Source: an uncultured Acidimicrobiales bacterium
GTDB taxonomy: Bacteria; Actinomycetota; Acidimicrobiia; Acidimicrobiales; SHLQ01
NCBI GenBank assembly: GCA_938038785.1
Contig: CALHTB010000011.1
Span: 62,001 to 126,000, forward strand
Reading direction: 5' to 3'
Length of the DNA: 64,000 nt
Shown here: piece after piece, positions 1 through 8,127 of the stretch
Layout: every line of letters begins with the position of its first letter
How positions within the stretch are numbered: the stretch's first letter is position 1
Program-made: the position numbers and the translations under genes
The notes under the pieces: generated by a model
What the model was told of the DNA's origin: nothing
Seen by the model: the letters and a program-made list of their open reading frames with translations, nothing else
The model's database searches: none

Positions 1-500
1 TCGGCTAGCACGATGTCGAGGGCCAAGACGTGGCGGTGCGCTCGGCCGTACACGAGCGAACCCTTGCCCGCCGCGTCGGTCGCGATCATCCCGCCCACCG
101 TTGCTCGGCTCATGGTGGATGTATGCGGGGCCCAGAAGAGGCCGTGTTGTTTTAGCTCGGCGTTGAACTTTGCGGTGACGACTCCTGGTTCGACGACAGC
201 CGTGCGGTTCTCGACGTCGATTTCGAGCACCCGATTCAAGTTGCGCTTCAAATCGATCATCACGCCGTCGGTGAGGCTCTGACCGTTGGTGCCGGTGCCG
301 CCACCGCGTGCAACGATCGGCGCCGGTGAACTCGATTCGGCGTTCTGTTTCACGATGCGAACAACGTCGGCGGTGGTCGACGGCAGGGCAACACCAGCGG
401 GGGTGATTTGGTAAATCGAATTGTCGGTGGAGTAGACGGTTCGCGTGACTTCATCGGTGTGGAGATCACCGGCGATTGAAGCCGTCGAGAATGAGTTCAT
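1..500 (-). CDS. FAD-binding oxidase, YdiJ-like D-2-hydroxyglutarate dehydrogenase (N-terminal part)
   Basis: The gene is read leftward from an ATG at 498-500 and runs off the left edge, so only about 166 N-terminal residues are visible. They form the start of a PCMH-type FAD-binding domain: STDNSIYQ near residue 24, the FAD-pyrophosphate loop RGGGTGTNGQSL near residue 60, then TVGGMIATDAAGKGSLVYG. This run closely resembles E. coli YdiJ, a large FAD/4Fe-4S enzyme that oxidises D-2-hydroxyglutarate to 2-oxoglutarate. The C-terminal FeS half cannot be checked. The gene diverges from a hydroxyacid-oxoacid transhydrogenase that would make the same substrate, which supports the specific call. Another FAD-linked 2-hydroxyacid oxidase is possible. 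Confidence 0.8.
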   Translation of the reverse strand, partial: MNSFSTASIAGDLHTDEVTRTVYSTDNSIYQITPAGVALPSTTADVVRIVKQNAESSSPAPIVARGGGTGTNGQSLTDGVMIDLKRNLNRVLEIDVENRTAVVEPGVVTAKFNAELKQHGLFWAPHTSTMSRATVGGMIATDAAGKGSLVYGRAHRHVLALDIVLA

Positions 501-515
501 GGAAACAGCTTTCCA
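501..515. promoter_or_regulatory. Small inverted repeat in divergent promoter region
   Basis: GGAAA-N4-TTTCC sits immediately upstream of the leftward start codon at 500, inside the 115-bp region shared with the divergent transhydrogenase gene. It could be an operator or chance; no regulator gene is adjacent to support it. Confidence 0.2.
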
Positions 516-615
516 TTTTTGGGTCTAAGGTGCAGAATCGTTACACGCAACGCGAATTGCCGAAGCCTTATTGTGGCGCGACGGATCGTGTAGCGCAGGA
601 CCTAGGGGGAATCAC

Positions 616-1923
616 ATGTTGTGTCAGCATTACGAACTCAAGCTCGAGGGTGCCGATAGCGCTTTCAGTGTCGATGCATCGAACGTGACGTTCGGCGCCG
701 GATGTCTGTCTGAGGCTGGGGAGATTGCAAAGTCTCTCGGCATCACCCGCATCGGCGTATACACCGACGATGGGCTTGTCCAGACCCAGCATGTGCAGAA
801 GGTGCTCGACTCGCTTAAGGCTGCCAACGTCGACATTGCCTTGTACGACAACGTGCGCGTCGAGCCAACCGACGAATCGTTCCAAGCAGGAACCAAGTTC
901 GCCATCGACGCAAAGGTCGACGGCTTCATCTCGATCGGTGGCGGTTCGGTCATCGACACTGCAAAGGCCTCCAACCTCTACAGCACCTACCCCGCCGAGT
1001 TCCTCGACTACGTGAATGCCCCGATCGGCAAAGGCGTGGCCGTCCCCGGAATGCTCAAGCCACACATTGCCTGCCCGACCACCTCGGGCACCGGCTCGGA
1101 GTGCACCGGCATCGCCGTGTTCGACCTCCTCGAAATGAAGGCCAAGACCGGCATTGCGTCCAAGATGCTGCGCCCAACCCGTGCCCTTATCGACCCCGAC
1201 ACCACGCTCACCCTTCCACCGAACGTCGTGGCCGCAAGCTGCTTCGACGTGCTGAGCCACGCACTCGAGAGCTACACCGCCCGCCCCTACACCCAACGTC
1301 CAGCAGCATCATCGCCGGCCCTGCGCCCATCGAGCCAAGGCTCAAACCCCTGGAGCGACCTCGGTTGTGCTGAAGCGCTTCGCCTTGCGGGCATCTACCT
1401 CGAGCGAGCGGTAAAGGACGCAAGCGATGTCGAAGCCCGCCACCAACTGATGTGGGCTTCCACACTTGCTGGCATTGCCTTTGGTAACGCTGGCTGCCAC
1501 GCGCCACACGGCATGAGCTACTCGGTGTCGGGCTTGGTCAAGGACTTCCAGCCCGAGGGGTACCCCATGGGCGAGCCGATGGTGCCACACGGCATGAGCG
1601 TGATTGTGAACTCGCCATCGGTGTTCCGCATTACCGCCGACGATCAGCCTGGCCGCCACATCGATGGTGCCCGTTTCCTCGGAGCCGACGTATCTGACGT
1701 TGGCGATTCCGAGGCTGGCGAAGTGCTGTCGAATCGCATCATCGAGCTGATGAGGGCCACCGACATGCCCAACGGCCTCGAAGGTGTTGGCTACAACGCC
1801 GACGACATTCCTGACCTCGTCAACGGCTCGATCAACCAACGTCGCCTTCTCGACAACGCGCCAATGAAGATCGACGAAGAGGTATTGACCAACATGTACG
1901 CCGGCGCGGTTAGCTACTGGTAG
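616..1923 (+). CDS. Hydroxyacid-oxoacid transhydrogenase (iron-containing alcohol dehydrogenase family)
   Basis: 435 aa from the ATG at 616, preceded by AGGGGGA at about 604-610. An upstream GTG/ATG extension is possible but lacks family similarity. Motifs [24 protein letters not shown] and the metal-ligand segments [13 protein letters not shown] and [13 protein letters not shown] identify a group III iron-dependent alcohol dehydrogenase. Runs such as [10 protein letters not shown] and [12 protein letters not shown] match the human ADHFE1 (HOT) subgroup rather than generic alcohol dehydrogenases. HOT transfers a hydride from 4-hydroxybutyrate to 2-oxoglutarate, giving succinate semialdehyde and D-2-hydroxyglutarate. 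The divergent YdiJ-like gene would recycle the second product. Cytosolic; substrate range inferred from family. Confidence 0.87.
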   Translation: MLCQHYELKLEGADSAFSVDASNVTFGAGCLSEAGEIAKSLGITRIGVYTDDGLVQTQHVQKVLDSLKAANVDIALYDNVRVEPTDESFQAGTKFAIDAKVDGFISIGGGSVIDTAKASNLYSTYPAEFLDYVNAPIGKGVAVPGMLKPHIACPTTSGTGSECTGIAVFDLLEMKAKTGIASKMLRPTRALIDPDTTLTLPPNVVAASCFDVLSHALESYTARPYTQRPAASSPALRPSSQGSNPWSDLGCAEALRLAGIYLERAVKDASDVEARHQLMWASTLAGIAFGNAGCHAPHGMSYSVSGLVKDFQPEGYPMGEPMVPHGMSVIVNSPSVFRITADDQPGRHIDGARFLGADVSDVGDSEAGEVLSNRIIELMRATDMPNGLEGVGYNADDIPDLVNGSINQRRLLDNAPMKIDEEVLTNMYAGAVSYW

Positions 1924-1952
1924 TAGCCCCCGTAGCTTCCAGTCTGACCGCA

Positions 1953-1982
1953 CGCCACACCTGTGGTCTTGCGCGTGTGGCG
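1953..1982. terminator. Hairpin between convergent genes
   Basis: CGCCACAC at 1953-1960 pairs with GTGTGGCG at 1975-1982 across a 14-nt loop, in the gap between the transhydrogenase gene and the convergent iclR-type gene. There is no clear U-tract, so it is a possible bidirectional terminator only. The rest of the gap (1924-2078) holds nothing recognisable. Confidence 0.35.
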
Positions 1983-2078
1983 CCGGAGGCGGAGGGAGTG
2001 GCGAGGAGGCGCGAGCTTTGTGCGCCTCGGACGTCGGTCTTCGTGGCCTGAACGATCCCCCTGAAAGGGAAGGAACTG

Positions 2079-2891
2079 CTAGCGGATTAGGCCGGAGAGT
2101 TTGTCTAGGCCGAGGGTGGCTCGGATTTCGGTGGCTGACGCGATGGCTTGTTCGGCGATCGCTTCGATGCGCTCGTCGGTCATTCGAACGGTTGGCCCCT
2201 GAACTGCGATCGCTGCTACTGCGACACCTTCGGCGTTGAGGATCGGCGCGGCGACGCAGCTCACTCCGGGGATGCTCTCCTGGTCGTCGATGGCGTAGCC
2301 GCGCTCGCGGGTCTTGGCGAGCTCCTTTTCGTATTCGACTTCCGAGGTGATCGATGTGGGTGTGATTCGGGCGTAGTCGAGTTTGGGGAGCGGGTCATCG
2401 GTGAAGGCGAGCAGTGTCTTGCCCATCGATGAGCAGTGCATTGAGATGCGTGAACCCGCCGGCTGATCGAAACGCAGTGGCTGCACCGACTCGATACGAA
2501 GTAGCACGACGACGTCGTTGCCGTCGGCGATTCCCATGTTCACCGATTCGCCGGTGATGCTGCCGATGCGCTCGAGAATGGGTAGCGCCCGGTCGAAGCC
2601 CCACGATTCACGAGCGCTCTGCCCGAGGACATGCGCCGCGTGGCCAAGGTGGTATCGGTCGGTTTCGGAACTTTGTTCGAGATATCCGCTCTGCACCAGT
2701 GCCCGCACAATGCGGTGCACTGTGCTTGGGCTGAGGTCTGAATCAGCGGCGATCTCGGTGATGCCTTGTTCTGGTGTGGTGACGAAACTCGAGAGTACGT
2801 GCAGGGCGCGGTCGATGGCTTTTGTGCCGGCGACGCTCTTCGAAGAAGAGCCCTTGCCAGATTGTGTGGTGTCGCCGGTTTCAGAAGCCAT
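2079..2891 (-). CDS. IclR family transcriptional regulator
   Basis: 270 aa when started at the ATG of MASETGD; an in-frame ATG 39 bp upstream (2930) is an alternative. Residues about 25-85 form the winged helix-turn-helix (AIDRALHVLSSF, ITEIAADSDLSPSTVHRIVRALVQSGYLEQ). The remainder is the IclR effector domain, including SMGKTLLAFTDD, ERGYAIDDQESIPGVSCVAAPI and the C-terminal AIAVQGPTVRM. It is divergent from xsc. A palindromic ATTCCACA-A-TGTGGAAT lies between them, the usual arrangement for IclR control of a neighbour plus autoregulation. The effector is unknown; a sulfonate or sulfoacetaldehyde is plausible. Confidence 0.9.
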   Translation of the reverse strand: MASETGDTTQSGKGSSSKSVAGTKAIDRALHVLSSFVTTPEQGITEIAADSDLSPSTVHRIVRALVQSGYLEQSSETDRYHLGHAAHVLGQSARESWGFDRALPILERIGSITGESVNMGIADGNDVVVLLRIESVQPLRFDQPAGSRISMHCSSMGKTLLAFTDDPLPKLDYARITPTSITSEVEYEKELAKTRERGYAIDDQESIPGVSCVAAPILNAEGVAVAAIAVQGPTVRMTDERIEAIAEQAIASATEIRATLGLDKLSGLIR

Positions 2892-2952
2892 CACATTCGA
2901 GCATGCAACATCTCTCCACAGAATTGCCATTCCAGGTAAAAGTAGAACATTG

Positions 2953-2969
2953 ATTCCACAATGTGGAAT
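2953..2969. promoter_or_regulatory. IclR-type operator candidate
   Basis: A 17-bp palindrome with 8-bp perfect arms, ATTCCACA and TGTGGAAT around a single A, lies in the 203-bp region between the iclR-type gene and xsc. A further ATTCCA half-site begins near 2929. CCAGGTAA (2932-2939) and TTACCTGG (2997-3004) also form a wide inverted pair. Size and location fit an IclR dimer site; binding is inference. Confidence 0.55.
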
Positions 2970-3094
2970 GCTGGTTGCGCGTCAGTTATGGTGCAATTAC
3001 CTGGTAAGGAACGCACTCTTACTGATCTGTTATACGCTCTCACTGGCTGTGCGGGCAGCACACCAAACCTTTTGAATCGAATGGGGAAAGACAC

Positions 3095-4861
3095 ATGACA
3101 CGGATGACGCCAAGCGAGGCCTTCGTCGAGACACTCGTGGCAAACAAGGTCGACACGACCTTCGGCATTATGGGATCGGCGTTCATGGACGCAATGGACA
3201 TTTTCGCACCTGCGGGCATTCGTCTTGTTCCCGTAGTGCACGAGCAGGGCGCAGCACACATGGCCGACGGCTATGCACGCGTGTCCGGTCGCCATGGTGT
3301 GATCATTGGCCAGAACGGCCCCGGTATCTCGAACTGCGTAACCGCAGTCGCCGCTGCGTTCTGGGCACACTCGCCAGTGGTCATCATTACCCCGCAGACC
3401 GGCTCTGGCGGCATTGGCCTTGGTGGCTTCCAGGAAGCGAACCAACTTCCGATGTTCGAAGAGTTCGTCAAGTACCAAGGCCAGGTCGACAACGAGAACC
3501 GCATGGCCGAGATCACCGCCCGCGCCTTTGACCGTGCAATCTCGGATATGGGTCCAACCCAGGTCAACATTCCTCGTGACCGTTTCTACGGCGACATCGA
3601 CGTCGAGATCCCAACGCCAACCCGCCTCGACCGTGGCCCCGGCGGATCGGCCACCCTCGATGCTGCAGCCGACCTTCTCGCCGAAGCAGAATTCCCCGTT
3701 CTGCTCAGCGGTGGCGGCGTCGTCCAAGGCGACGCAATGGCCGAATGTGTCGCACTAGCCGAGCGCCTCGGCGGCCCGGTCTGCAACACCTACCTGCACA
3801 ACGACAGCTTCCCCGCAAGCCACCCGCAGTGGACCGGCCCACTTGGCTACCAGGGTTCCAAGGCTGCCATGAAGCTCATCAACAAGGCCGACGTTGTCCT
3901 CGCCCTCGGCACCCGCCTCGGCCCATTTGGCACGCTGCCACAGCACGACATGGATTACTGGCCAAAGGACGCCAAGATCATCCAGGTCGACGCCGACCAC
4001 AAGATGCTCGGCCTCGTAAAGCCAGTCGACGTTGCCATCCACGGTGACGCCGGCGAAGCCGCAACCGCAATCCTCGAGCGCCTCAACGCCCGCACCCTCA
4101 AGTGCGACGCCACCAAGGACGAGCGAGCAGCAACCACTCGTGAAGAGGTCGACGCTTGGGAAGCCGAGCTCGACGAGTGGATCCACGAGAAGGACGACTT
4201 CTCGATGCAGATGATCGAAGAAGCCGAAGCCGAAGAGGGCAACTGGCTTCACCCACGCCAGGTCCTCCGCGAGCTCGAGAAGGCTATGCCGCCACGCGTC
4301 ATGGTCTCGACCGACATCGGCAACATCAACTCGGTGGCGAACAGCTACCTCCGCTTCGAAGAACCACGCAGCTTCTTCGCCGCAATGAGCTGGGGCAACT
4401 GCGGCTACGCCCTGCCAACGATCATCGGCGCCAAGGCAGCCGCACCAGATCGACCAGCCGTGTCCTACGCCGGTGACGGTGCTTGGGCCATGAGCATGAC
4501 CGAGATCATGACTGCTGTACGTCACGACATTCCTGTCACCTCGATCGTCTTCCACAACCGCCAGTGGGGCGCAGAGAAGAAGAACCAAGTCGACTTCTAC
4601 GGACGTCGCTTCGTCGCAGGCGAGCTCGACGGTGGCGAGAACTACGCCGAGATGGCCGAGACCTTTGGTTGCATCGGCGTGCGCGTCGACGACATCAACG
4701 AGGTTGGTCCAGCACTCAAGGCTGCTATCGACGCTCAGATGAACGAAGGCAAGAGCACGGTCATCGAGATCATGTGCACCAAGGAACTGGGCGACCCGTT
4801 CCGCAAAGATGCGCTCTCGAAGCCAGTCCGTCACCTCGCCAAGTACAAGGACTACGTCTAA
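3095..4861 (+). CDS. xsc: Sulfoacetaldehyde acetyltransferase
   Basis: 588 aa, starting at ATG 3095 after GGGGAAAG. A thiamine-diphosphate enzyme with the three-domain plan of acetolactate synthases: the N-terminal Pyr domain has the catalytic Glu in VVHEQGAAHMADGYAR, and the C-terminal PP domain carries GDGAWAMSMTEIMTAVRHD ending in FHNRQWG. Segments such as IGQNGPGISN, GGFQEANQLPMFEEFVKYQ, HNDSFPASH, GPLGYQGSKAAMKLI and DYWPKDAKIIQVD match Xsc specifically. Xsc converts sulfoacetaldehyde plus phosphate into acetyl phosphate and sulfite, the C-S bond cleaving step of taurine and isethionate breakdown. No pta or taurine transaminase/dehydrogenase gene lies beside it, so those steps must be encoded elsewhere. 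Confidence 0.9.
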   Translation: MTRMTPSEAFVETLVANKVDTTFGIMGSAFMDAMDIFAPAGIRLVPVVHEQGAAHMADGYARVSGRHGVIIGQNGPGISNCVTAVAAAFWAHSPVVIITPQTGSGGIGLGGFQEANQLPMFEEFVKYQGQVDNENRMAEITARAFDRAISDMGPTQVNIPRDRFYGDIDVEIPTPTRLDRGPGGSATLDAAADLLAEAEFPVLLSGGGVVQGDAMAECVALAERLGGPVCNTYLHNDSFPASHPQWTGPLGYQGSKAAMKLINKADVVLALGTRLGPFGTLPQHDMDYWPKDAKIIQVDADHKMLGLVKPVDVAIHGDAGEAATAILERLNARTLKCDATKDERAATTREEVDAWEAELDEWIHEKDDFSMQMIEEAEAEEGNWLHPRQVLRELEKAMPPRVMVSTDIGNINSVANSYLRFEEPRSFFAAMSWGNCGYALPTIIGAKAAAPDRPAVSYAGDGAWAMSMTEIMTAVRHDIPVTSIVFHNRQWGAEKKNQVDFYGRRFVAGELDGGENYAEMAETFGCIGVRVDDINEVGPALKAAIDAQMNEGKSTVIEIMCTKELGDPFRKDALSKPVRHLAKYKDYV

Positions 4862-5120
4862 CGAGTCGACCTCCGCTTCGTCGTCGAGCCTTTCGCTCGG
4901 CGGCGAGGCCGGACGTCGCCTTATCTCCGCATCGCTTCGCTCGCTTCGCAAAGCCGGCGACGCCCCGACCTCTCCTCCGGCTACGGCTCACCGACGAGAC
5001 TCCGGTCGACTCTGCGCCACTATCCATGGCCAGCAGCTGGCGCTCTGATTGCTCGATTGTTCTTTGCGAAACGGCTCTGTTGGAGCGAACGCCGGAGGCG
5101 GCGGAAGGTAGCGTGATGAT
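4862..5120. repeat. Repeat-like extragenic region before cobS
   Basis: 259 bp without a convincing gene. It holds clusters of CTTCG/CGAAG words (for example TCGCTTCGCTCGCTTCG near 4932-4948) and a wide inverted pair CGTCGCC (4914-4920)/GGCGACG (4956-4962). Similar AGCGAAGCGA-type words recur at 6047-6151 and 61080-61220, so this looks like a genome-wide extragenic repeat. The cobS ribosome binding site GGAAGG lies at its end (5103-5108). Confidence 0.4.
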
Positions 5121-6047
5121 GTGAATGAGTCCCCGCAGGTTTCTGTTGATGTTGAAGAGGTCTTTGGCTTCAAGACCGATCTGAAGGTCACGGCGTTTGC
5201 CGAACCTTCTGAGCACACTCCTGTTGTTGAGTCTGCGTATTCGTTTGATCCTGATGTGACCTTGGCGATCCTCGCTGGGTTTGCGCACAATCGGCGTGTG
5301 TTGGTGCAGGGTGCGCACGGCACCGGCAAGTCGACGCACATCGAACAGGTGGCTGCTCGGTTGAACTGGCCTGCGGTTCGCGTGAACCTCGATGGTCACA
5401 TCAGCCGCATGGATCTGGTTGGCCGCGATGCCATCGTTGTTCGTGACGGCGCGCAGGTCACCGAGTTCGTCGAGGGCATGTTGCCGTGGGCGTTGCAGAA
5501 CCCGGTTGCGCTTATCTTCGACGAGTTCGATGCAGGCCGACCCGACGTCATGTTCGTCATCCAGCGGGTACTCGAGAAGGACGGCCGCCTCACGCTGCTC
5601 GACCAGAACCGGGTGATCTTGCCGCATCCATCGTTCCGTTTGTTCGCCACCGCGAACACGGTCGGCCTCGGAAACCTTACGGGGCTCTATCACGGCACCC
5701 AGGTGTTGAACCAGGCCCAGATCGACCGCTTCAACGTCGTCTCGACGCTGAACTACCTGGCGCCCGAGAAGGAAGCCAAGATCGTCTTGGCGCAAGTTCC
5801 CGACGCCGACCCAGCGATTGTCGACAAGATGATCGCTGTTGCTGGCCTTACCCGAGATGGTTTTGCCGCTGGAGATCTGTCGACCGTGATGTCACCGCGC
5901 ACGGTGATCAGCTGGGCCGAGAACCTCAGCATCTTCGGCGAACCGGCCCGATCGTTCCGACTGGCGTTCGTCAACAAGTGCGACGAAGCCGAACAGCCCC
6001 TCGTCGCCGAGTACTTCCAGCGGGCATTCGACACCGAGCTCTCATGA
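5121..6047 (+). CDS. cobS: CobS-like AAA+ ATPase (cobaltochelatase subunit)
   Basis: 308 aa from a GTG at 5121 with GGAAGG 12 nt upstream. Walker [10 protein letters not shown] and Walker [24 protein letters not shown] lie in a strongly CobS-like frame: [64 protein letters not shown] and TGLYHGTQ. In the aerobic cobalamin pathway CobS and CobT form the ATP-driven chaperone that lets CobN insert cobalt into hydrogenobyrinic acid a,c-diamide. cobT follows, but no cobN gene or other cobalamin gene is in the window. The function is therefore assigned by family, with a stand-alone metal-insertion chaperone as the alternative. Confidence 0.87.
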   Translation: MNESPQVSVDVEEVFGFKTDLKVTAFAEPSEHTPVVESAYSFDPDVTLAILAGFAHNRRVLVQGAHGTGKSTHIEQVAARLNWPAVRVNLDGHISRMDLVGRDAIVVRDGAQVTEFVEGMLPWALQNPVALIFDEFDAGRPDVMFVIQRVLEKDGRLTLLDQNRVILPHPSFRLFATANTVGLGNLTGLYHGTQVLNQAQIDRFNVVSTLNYLAPEKEAKIVLAQVPDADPAIVDKMIAVAGLTRDGFAAGDLSTVMSPRTVISWAENLSIFGEPARSFRLAFVNKCDEAEQPLVAEYFQRAFDTELS

Positions 6048-6085
6048 GCCCTGAGCGGGCCGTGAGCGTAGCGAACATGAGCGGG
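6047..6085. repeat. 39-bp direct repeat, copy 1
   Basis: A 39-bp segment beginning AGCCCTGAGCGGGCC and ending GAACATGAGCGGG overlaps the end of cobS. It recurs without mismatch 66 bp downstream (6113-6151). The GAGCG/AGCGAA composition matches other extragenic repeats in this window. Confidence 0.85.
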
Positions 6086-6112
6086 AAAGTTGCTGAGCGC
6101 TTGCGCGAAGGT

Positions 6113-6151
6113 AGCCCTGAGCGGGCCGTGAGCGTAGCGAACATGAGCGGG
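6113..6151. repeat. 39-bp direct repeat, copy 2
   Basis: An exact second copy of the 6047-6085 segment. It ends just before the GGGGAG that serves as cobT ribosome binding site (about 6149-6154). The two copies and the spacer fill the cobS-cobT gap. Confidence 0.85.
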
Positions 6152-6164
6152 GAGTAGAGCGCTT

Positions 6165-7883
6165 GTGGAAGCCGTCGGTCGCGCCCGGGAACGCAACGGC
6201 GCCGCGGTGCTGCGCGCGCTCGGACGCTCGCCCGAAGCCGAATATCGAGCTGGCGTGTTGGCTATCCGTGACAAGTCGGTTCCTCTTGCCGCGCCGTACC
6301 TTCTGCAGCCAGCAGCGAACGGAGCGGGGGAGGACGGCGACACTGAAGCCGGGTTCGCTCGCGGCGTGTACGACGCCATTGGGGTTCGGCTTCGCTACAG
6401 CGACCCCGAGCTCTTTGCTGCCACCGAACCGACGGAAGTCATAGCTCGAATCGTCTTCGACATGTGCGAACAGCTGCGATGTGAATCGTTGGTGCCCGAG
6501 TCGTTGGTCGGCACCCGTCGCAACATGGACCACGCGTTTCGTCGTTGGTGTCGGGGCGAGGAACTCACGAACACTGCTGGCGGGTTGCTGATCTTCACCG
6601 TTCTACAGGTGGTTCGGTCTCGCCTGATCTCGCCAATCCATGACGAGCTCATCGAAGACCAAATCGAATCGACCCGGGCAAATATCTCGCCGATCATCGG
6701 CGCAGCCGTGAAGGGCCTCCGCGACAACCGTTTCGACCAAGCGGCCTTCGCCATTCCGGCTCGTTCTCTCGCCGATGCGATCAACGACATGATCGTCGAT
6801 GGCGATGGGTCTCCCGAAGACGAGCAGGCAACCGAATCGAACTCGACGATCCTCATACCGCCAGAGTGGAGTGAGGTCGACATGCCCGAGGGTGAGGCCG
6901 GTAGCGGCGCCCCAGCCGAATCAGCTGATGGTGGCGGCCAGGGCATTGAACAGGTGGGCGATTACAAGGTCTATAACTCGGCCTATGACGTCGAGCTGCA
7001 CGCGGAAGAGCTCTTCCCGCTCAGTCGCAGGCGGTTCCTGCGCGCCCAGCTCGACGAGCAGATCGCAGCGCAGGCGGTCAGCCCATTCGCGCTCGCCCGC
7101 CGACTGCGGCGGCTGTTCTTGGGCGTGGAACGTGACGGCTGGCGCTCGGGTGAAGAAGAGGGCGTGCTCGATGGGGCGCGTCTCGGTCAGATCATCGCTA
7201 ACCCGATGAACCGGGCGGTGTTCCGCCAAGAGCGCTACCGGCCCACAGCCCCGGCGGTGGTGACCTTCCTGCTCGACAACAGTGGTTCGATGAAGCGGCA
7301 GCGACACGAGACTGTGGCTGTTCTTGTCGACACGCTTTCGCGGGCGCTCGATCTTGCCGGGGCCACCAGTGAGATCCTCGGCTTTACTACTGCTAGCTGG
7401 AATGGCGGCGAGCCACGCAACGAATGGCGCCGTGAAGGTCAACCCAAGTCACCTGGTCGCCTCGCCGAGACCAGCCACATCATTTACAAAGATGCCGACA
7501 CGCCATGGAAGCGCAGTCGCCATTCGGTGTCGGCGCTCATGCGGACCCAGCACTTTCGCGAGAGCGTTGATGGCGAAGCGATCGTGTGGGCTTACAAGCG
7601 GTTGGTCGAACGTCCCGAACCCCGCAAGCTCCTGGTGGTTATCAGCGACGGAGCTCCAACCGAAGCCGCCACCCGCTACGCCAATGACGGTGAATATCTT
7701 GAACGTCACCTGCGCGATGTTGTCCGCTACATCGAACGCGAAGGAACGGTCGAGATCGGAGCCATCGCCATCGACGAACCGGTCGACGCGTTGTTTCTAA
7801 ACTCGGTCGAGATGGACCTGTCAGGCACCCTCACCCTGGGCGAATACGGCCTACTCGAACAGCTCTTTGGAATGCATAGGTAG
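6165..7883 (+). CDS. cobT: CobT-like VWA protein (cobaltochelatase subunit)
   Basis: 572 aa from a GTG at 6165, with GGGGAG about 10 nt upstream. The N-terminal half is helical (TRRNMDHAFRRWCRGEELTNTAGGLLIFTVLQ). The centre is acidic and low in complexity, as in CobT. The C-terminal half has YKVYNSAYDVELHAEELFP, a helical RRLRRLFLGVERDGWRSGEEEG segment, and a von Willebrand A domain whose MIDAS is DNSGSM near residue 370. The end, VVISDGAPTEAAT to EQLFGMHR, fits CobT. It would partner CobS in an ATP- and Mg-dependent metal chelatase chaperone. It is separated from cobS by about 117 bp of duplicated repeat, so the operon probably still holds but with an expanded spacer. Confidence 0.87.
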   Translation: MEAVGRARERNGAAVLRALGRSPEAEYRAGVLAIRDKSVPLAAPYLLQPAANGAGEDGDTEAGFARGVYDAIGVRLRYSDPELFAATEPTEVIARIVFDMCEQLRCESLVPESLVGTRRNMDHAFRRWCRGEELTNTAGGLLIFTVLQVVRSRLISPIHDELIEDQIESTRANISPIIGAAVKGLRDNRFDQAAFAIPARSLADAINDMIVDGDGSPEDEQATESNSTILIPPEWSEVDMPEGEAGSGAPAESADGGGQGIEQVGDYKVYNSAYDVELHAEELFPLSRRRFLRAQLDEQIAAQAVSPFALARRLRRLFLGVERDGWRSGEEEGVLDGARLGQIIANPMNRAVFRQERYRPTAPAVVTFLLDNSGSMKRQRHETVAVLVDTLSRALDLAGATSEILGFTTASWNGGEPRNEWRREGQPKSPGRLAETSHIIYKDADTPWKRSRHSVSALMRTQHFRESVDGEAIVWAYKRLVERPEPRKLLVVISDGAPTEAATRYANDGEYLERHLRDVVRYIEREGTVEIGAIAIDEPVDALFLNSVEMDLSGTLTLGEYGLLEQLFGMHR

Positions 7884-7891
7884 GTGCTGCG

Positions 7892-8077
7892 GTAAAAACG
7901 GGCATTCTCTCTGACGTCCTGGCTGCCGGAATCCAGAACTCGACGCTGTCGATCGCGGTTGCGCTGTCGGTATTCAACTCCGACGAACTCGCGATCGTGC
8001 CGGGATTGTATGAATTGTGGATGCTGTTCACCGGCTTCGGTTTCGCGTACTTCATGAAGTCGCGCAATCAGGCCTAG
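7892..8077 (+). pseudogene. 3' remnant of a bile acid:sodium symporter-like transporter gene
   Basis: An open frame of about 61 codons ends at TAG 8075-8077. It reads VKTGILSDVLAAGIQ, then NSTLSIAVALSVFNSDELAI and VPGLYELWMLFTGFGFAYFM, the pattern of the last two membrane helices of BASS-family (bile acid:sodium symporter) proteins. An in-frame TAG at 7877 closes the frame upstream, and no ATG, GTG or TTG start precedes the conserved part. It is therefore a truncated relic directly after cobT rather than a working gene. The family call is from memory of the QNxxL pattern; another 8-10 helix transporter is possible. Confidence 0.55.
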
Positions 8078-8127
8078 TGGCTAGCTGCTGAGTACCCTGG
8101 GCCTCTGCTATAGAGGGAGGCCGCAAT

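Noticed and set aside
2892-3727. Minus-strand frame of nearly 280 codons covering the IclR/xsc region
   Set aside because: It crosses the intergenic palindrome and lies antisense to the conserved Xsc N-terminus; composition is that of a shadow frame.
3755-4951. 398-codon open frame on the minus strand opposite xsc
   Set aside because: High-GC third-position bias makes long antisense frames common here. The predicted protein has low complexity (runs of VDLV, EVDLDDL) and no family, while the plus strand encodes a clear Xsc.
4483-5124. 213-codon plus-strand frame overlapping the end of xsc and the following gap
   Set aside because: Arg/Ser-rich translation out of frame with xsc, no motifs, and it runs through extragenic repeats.
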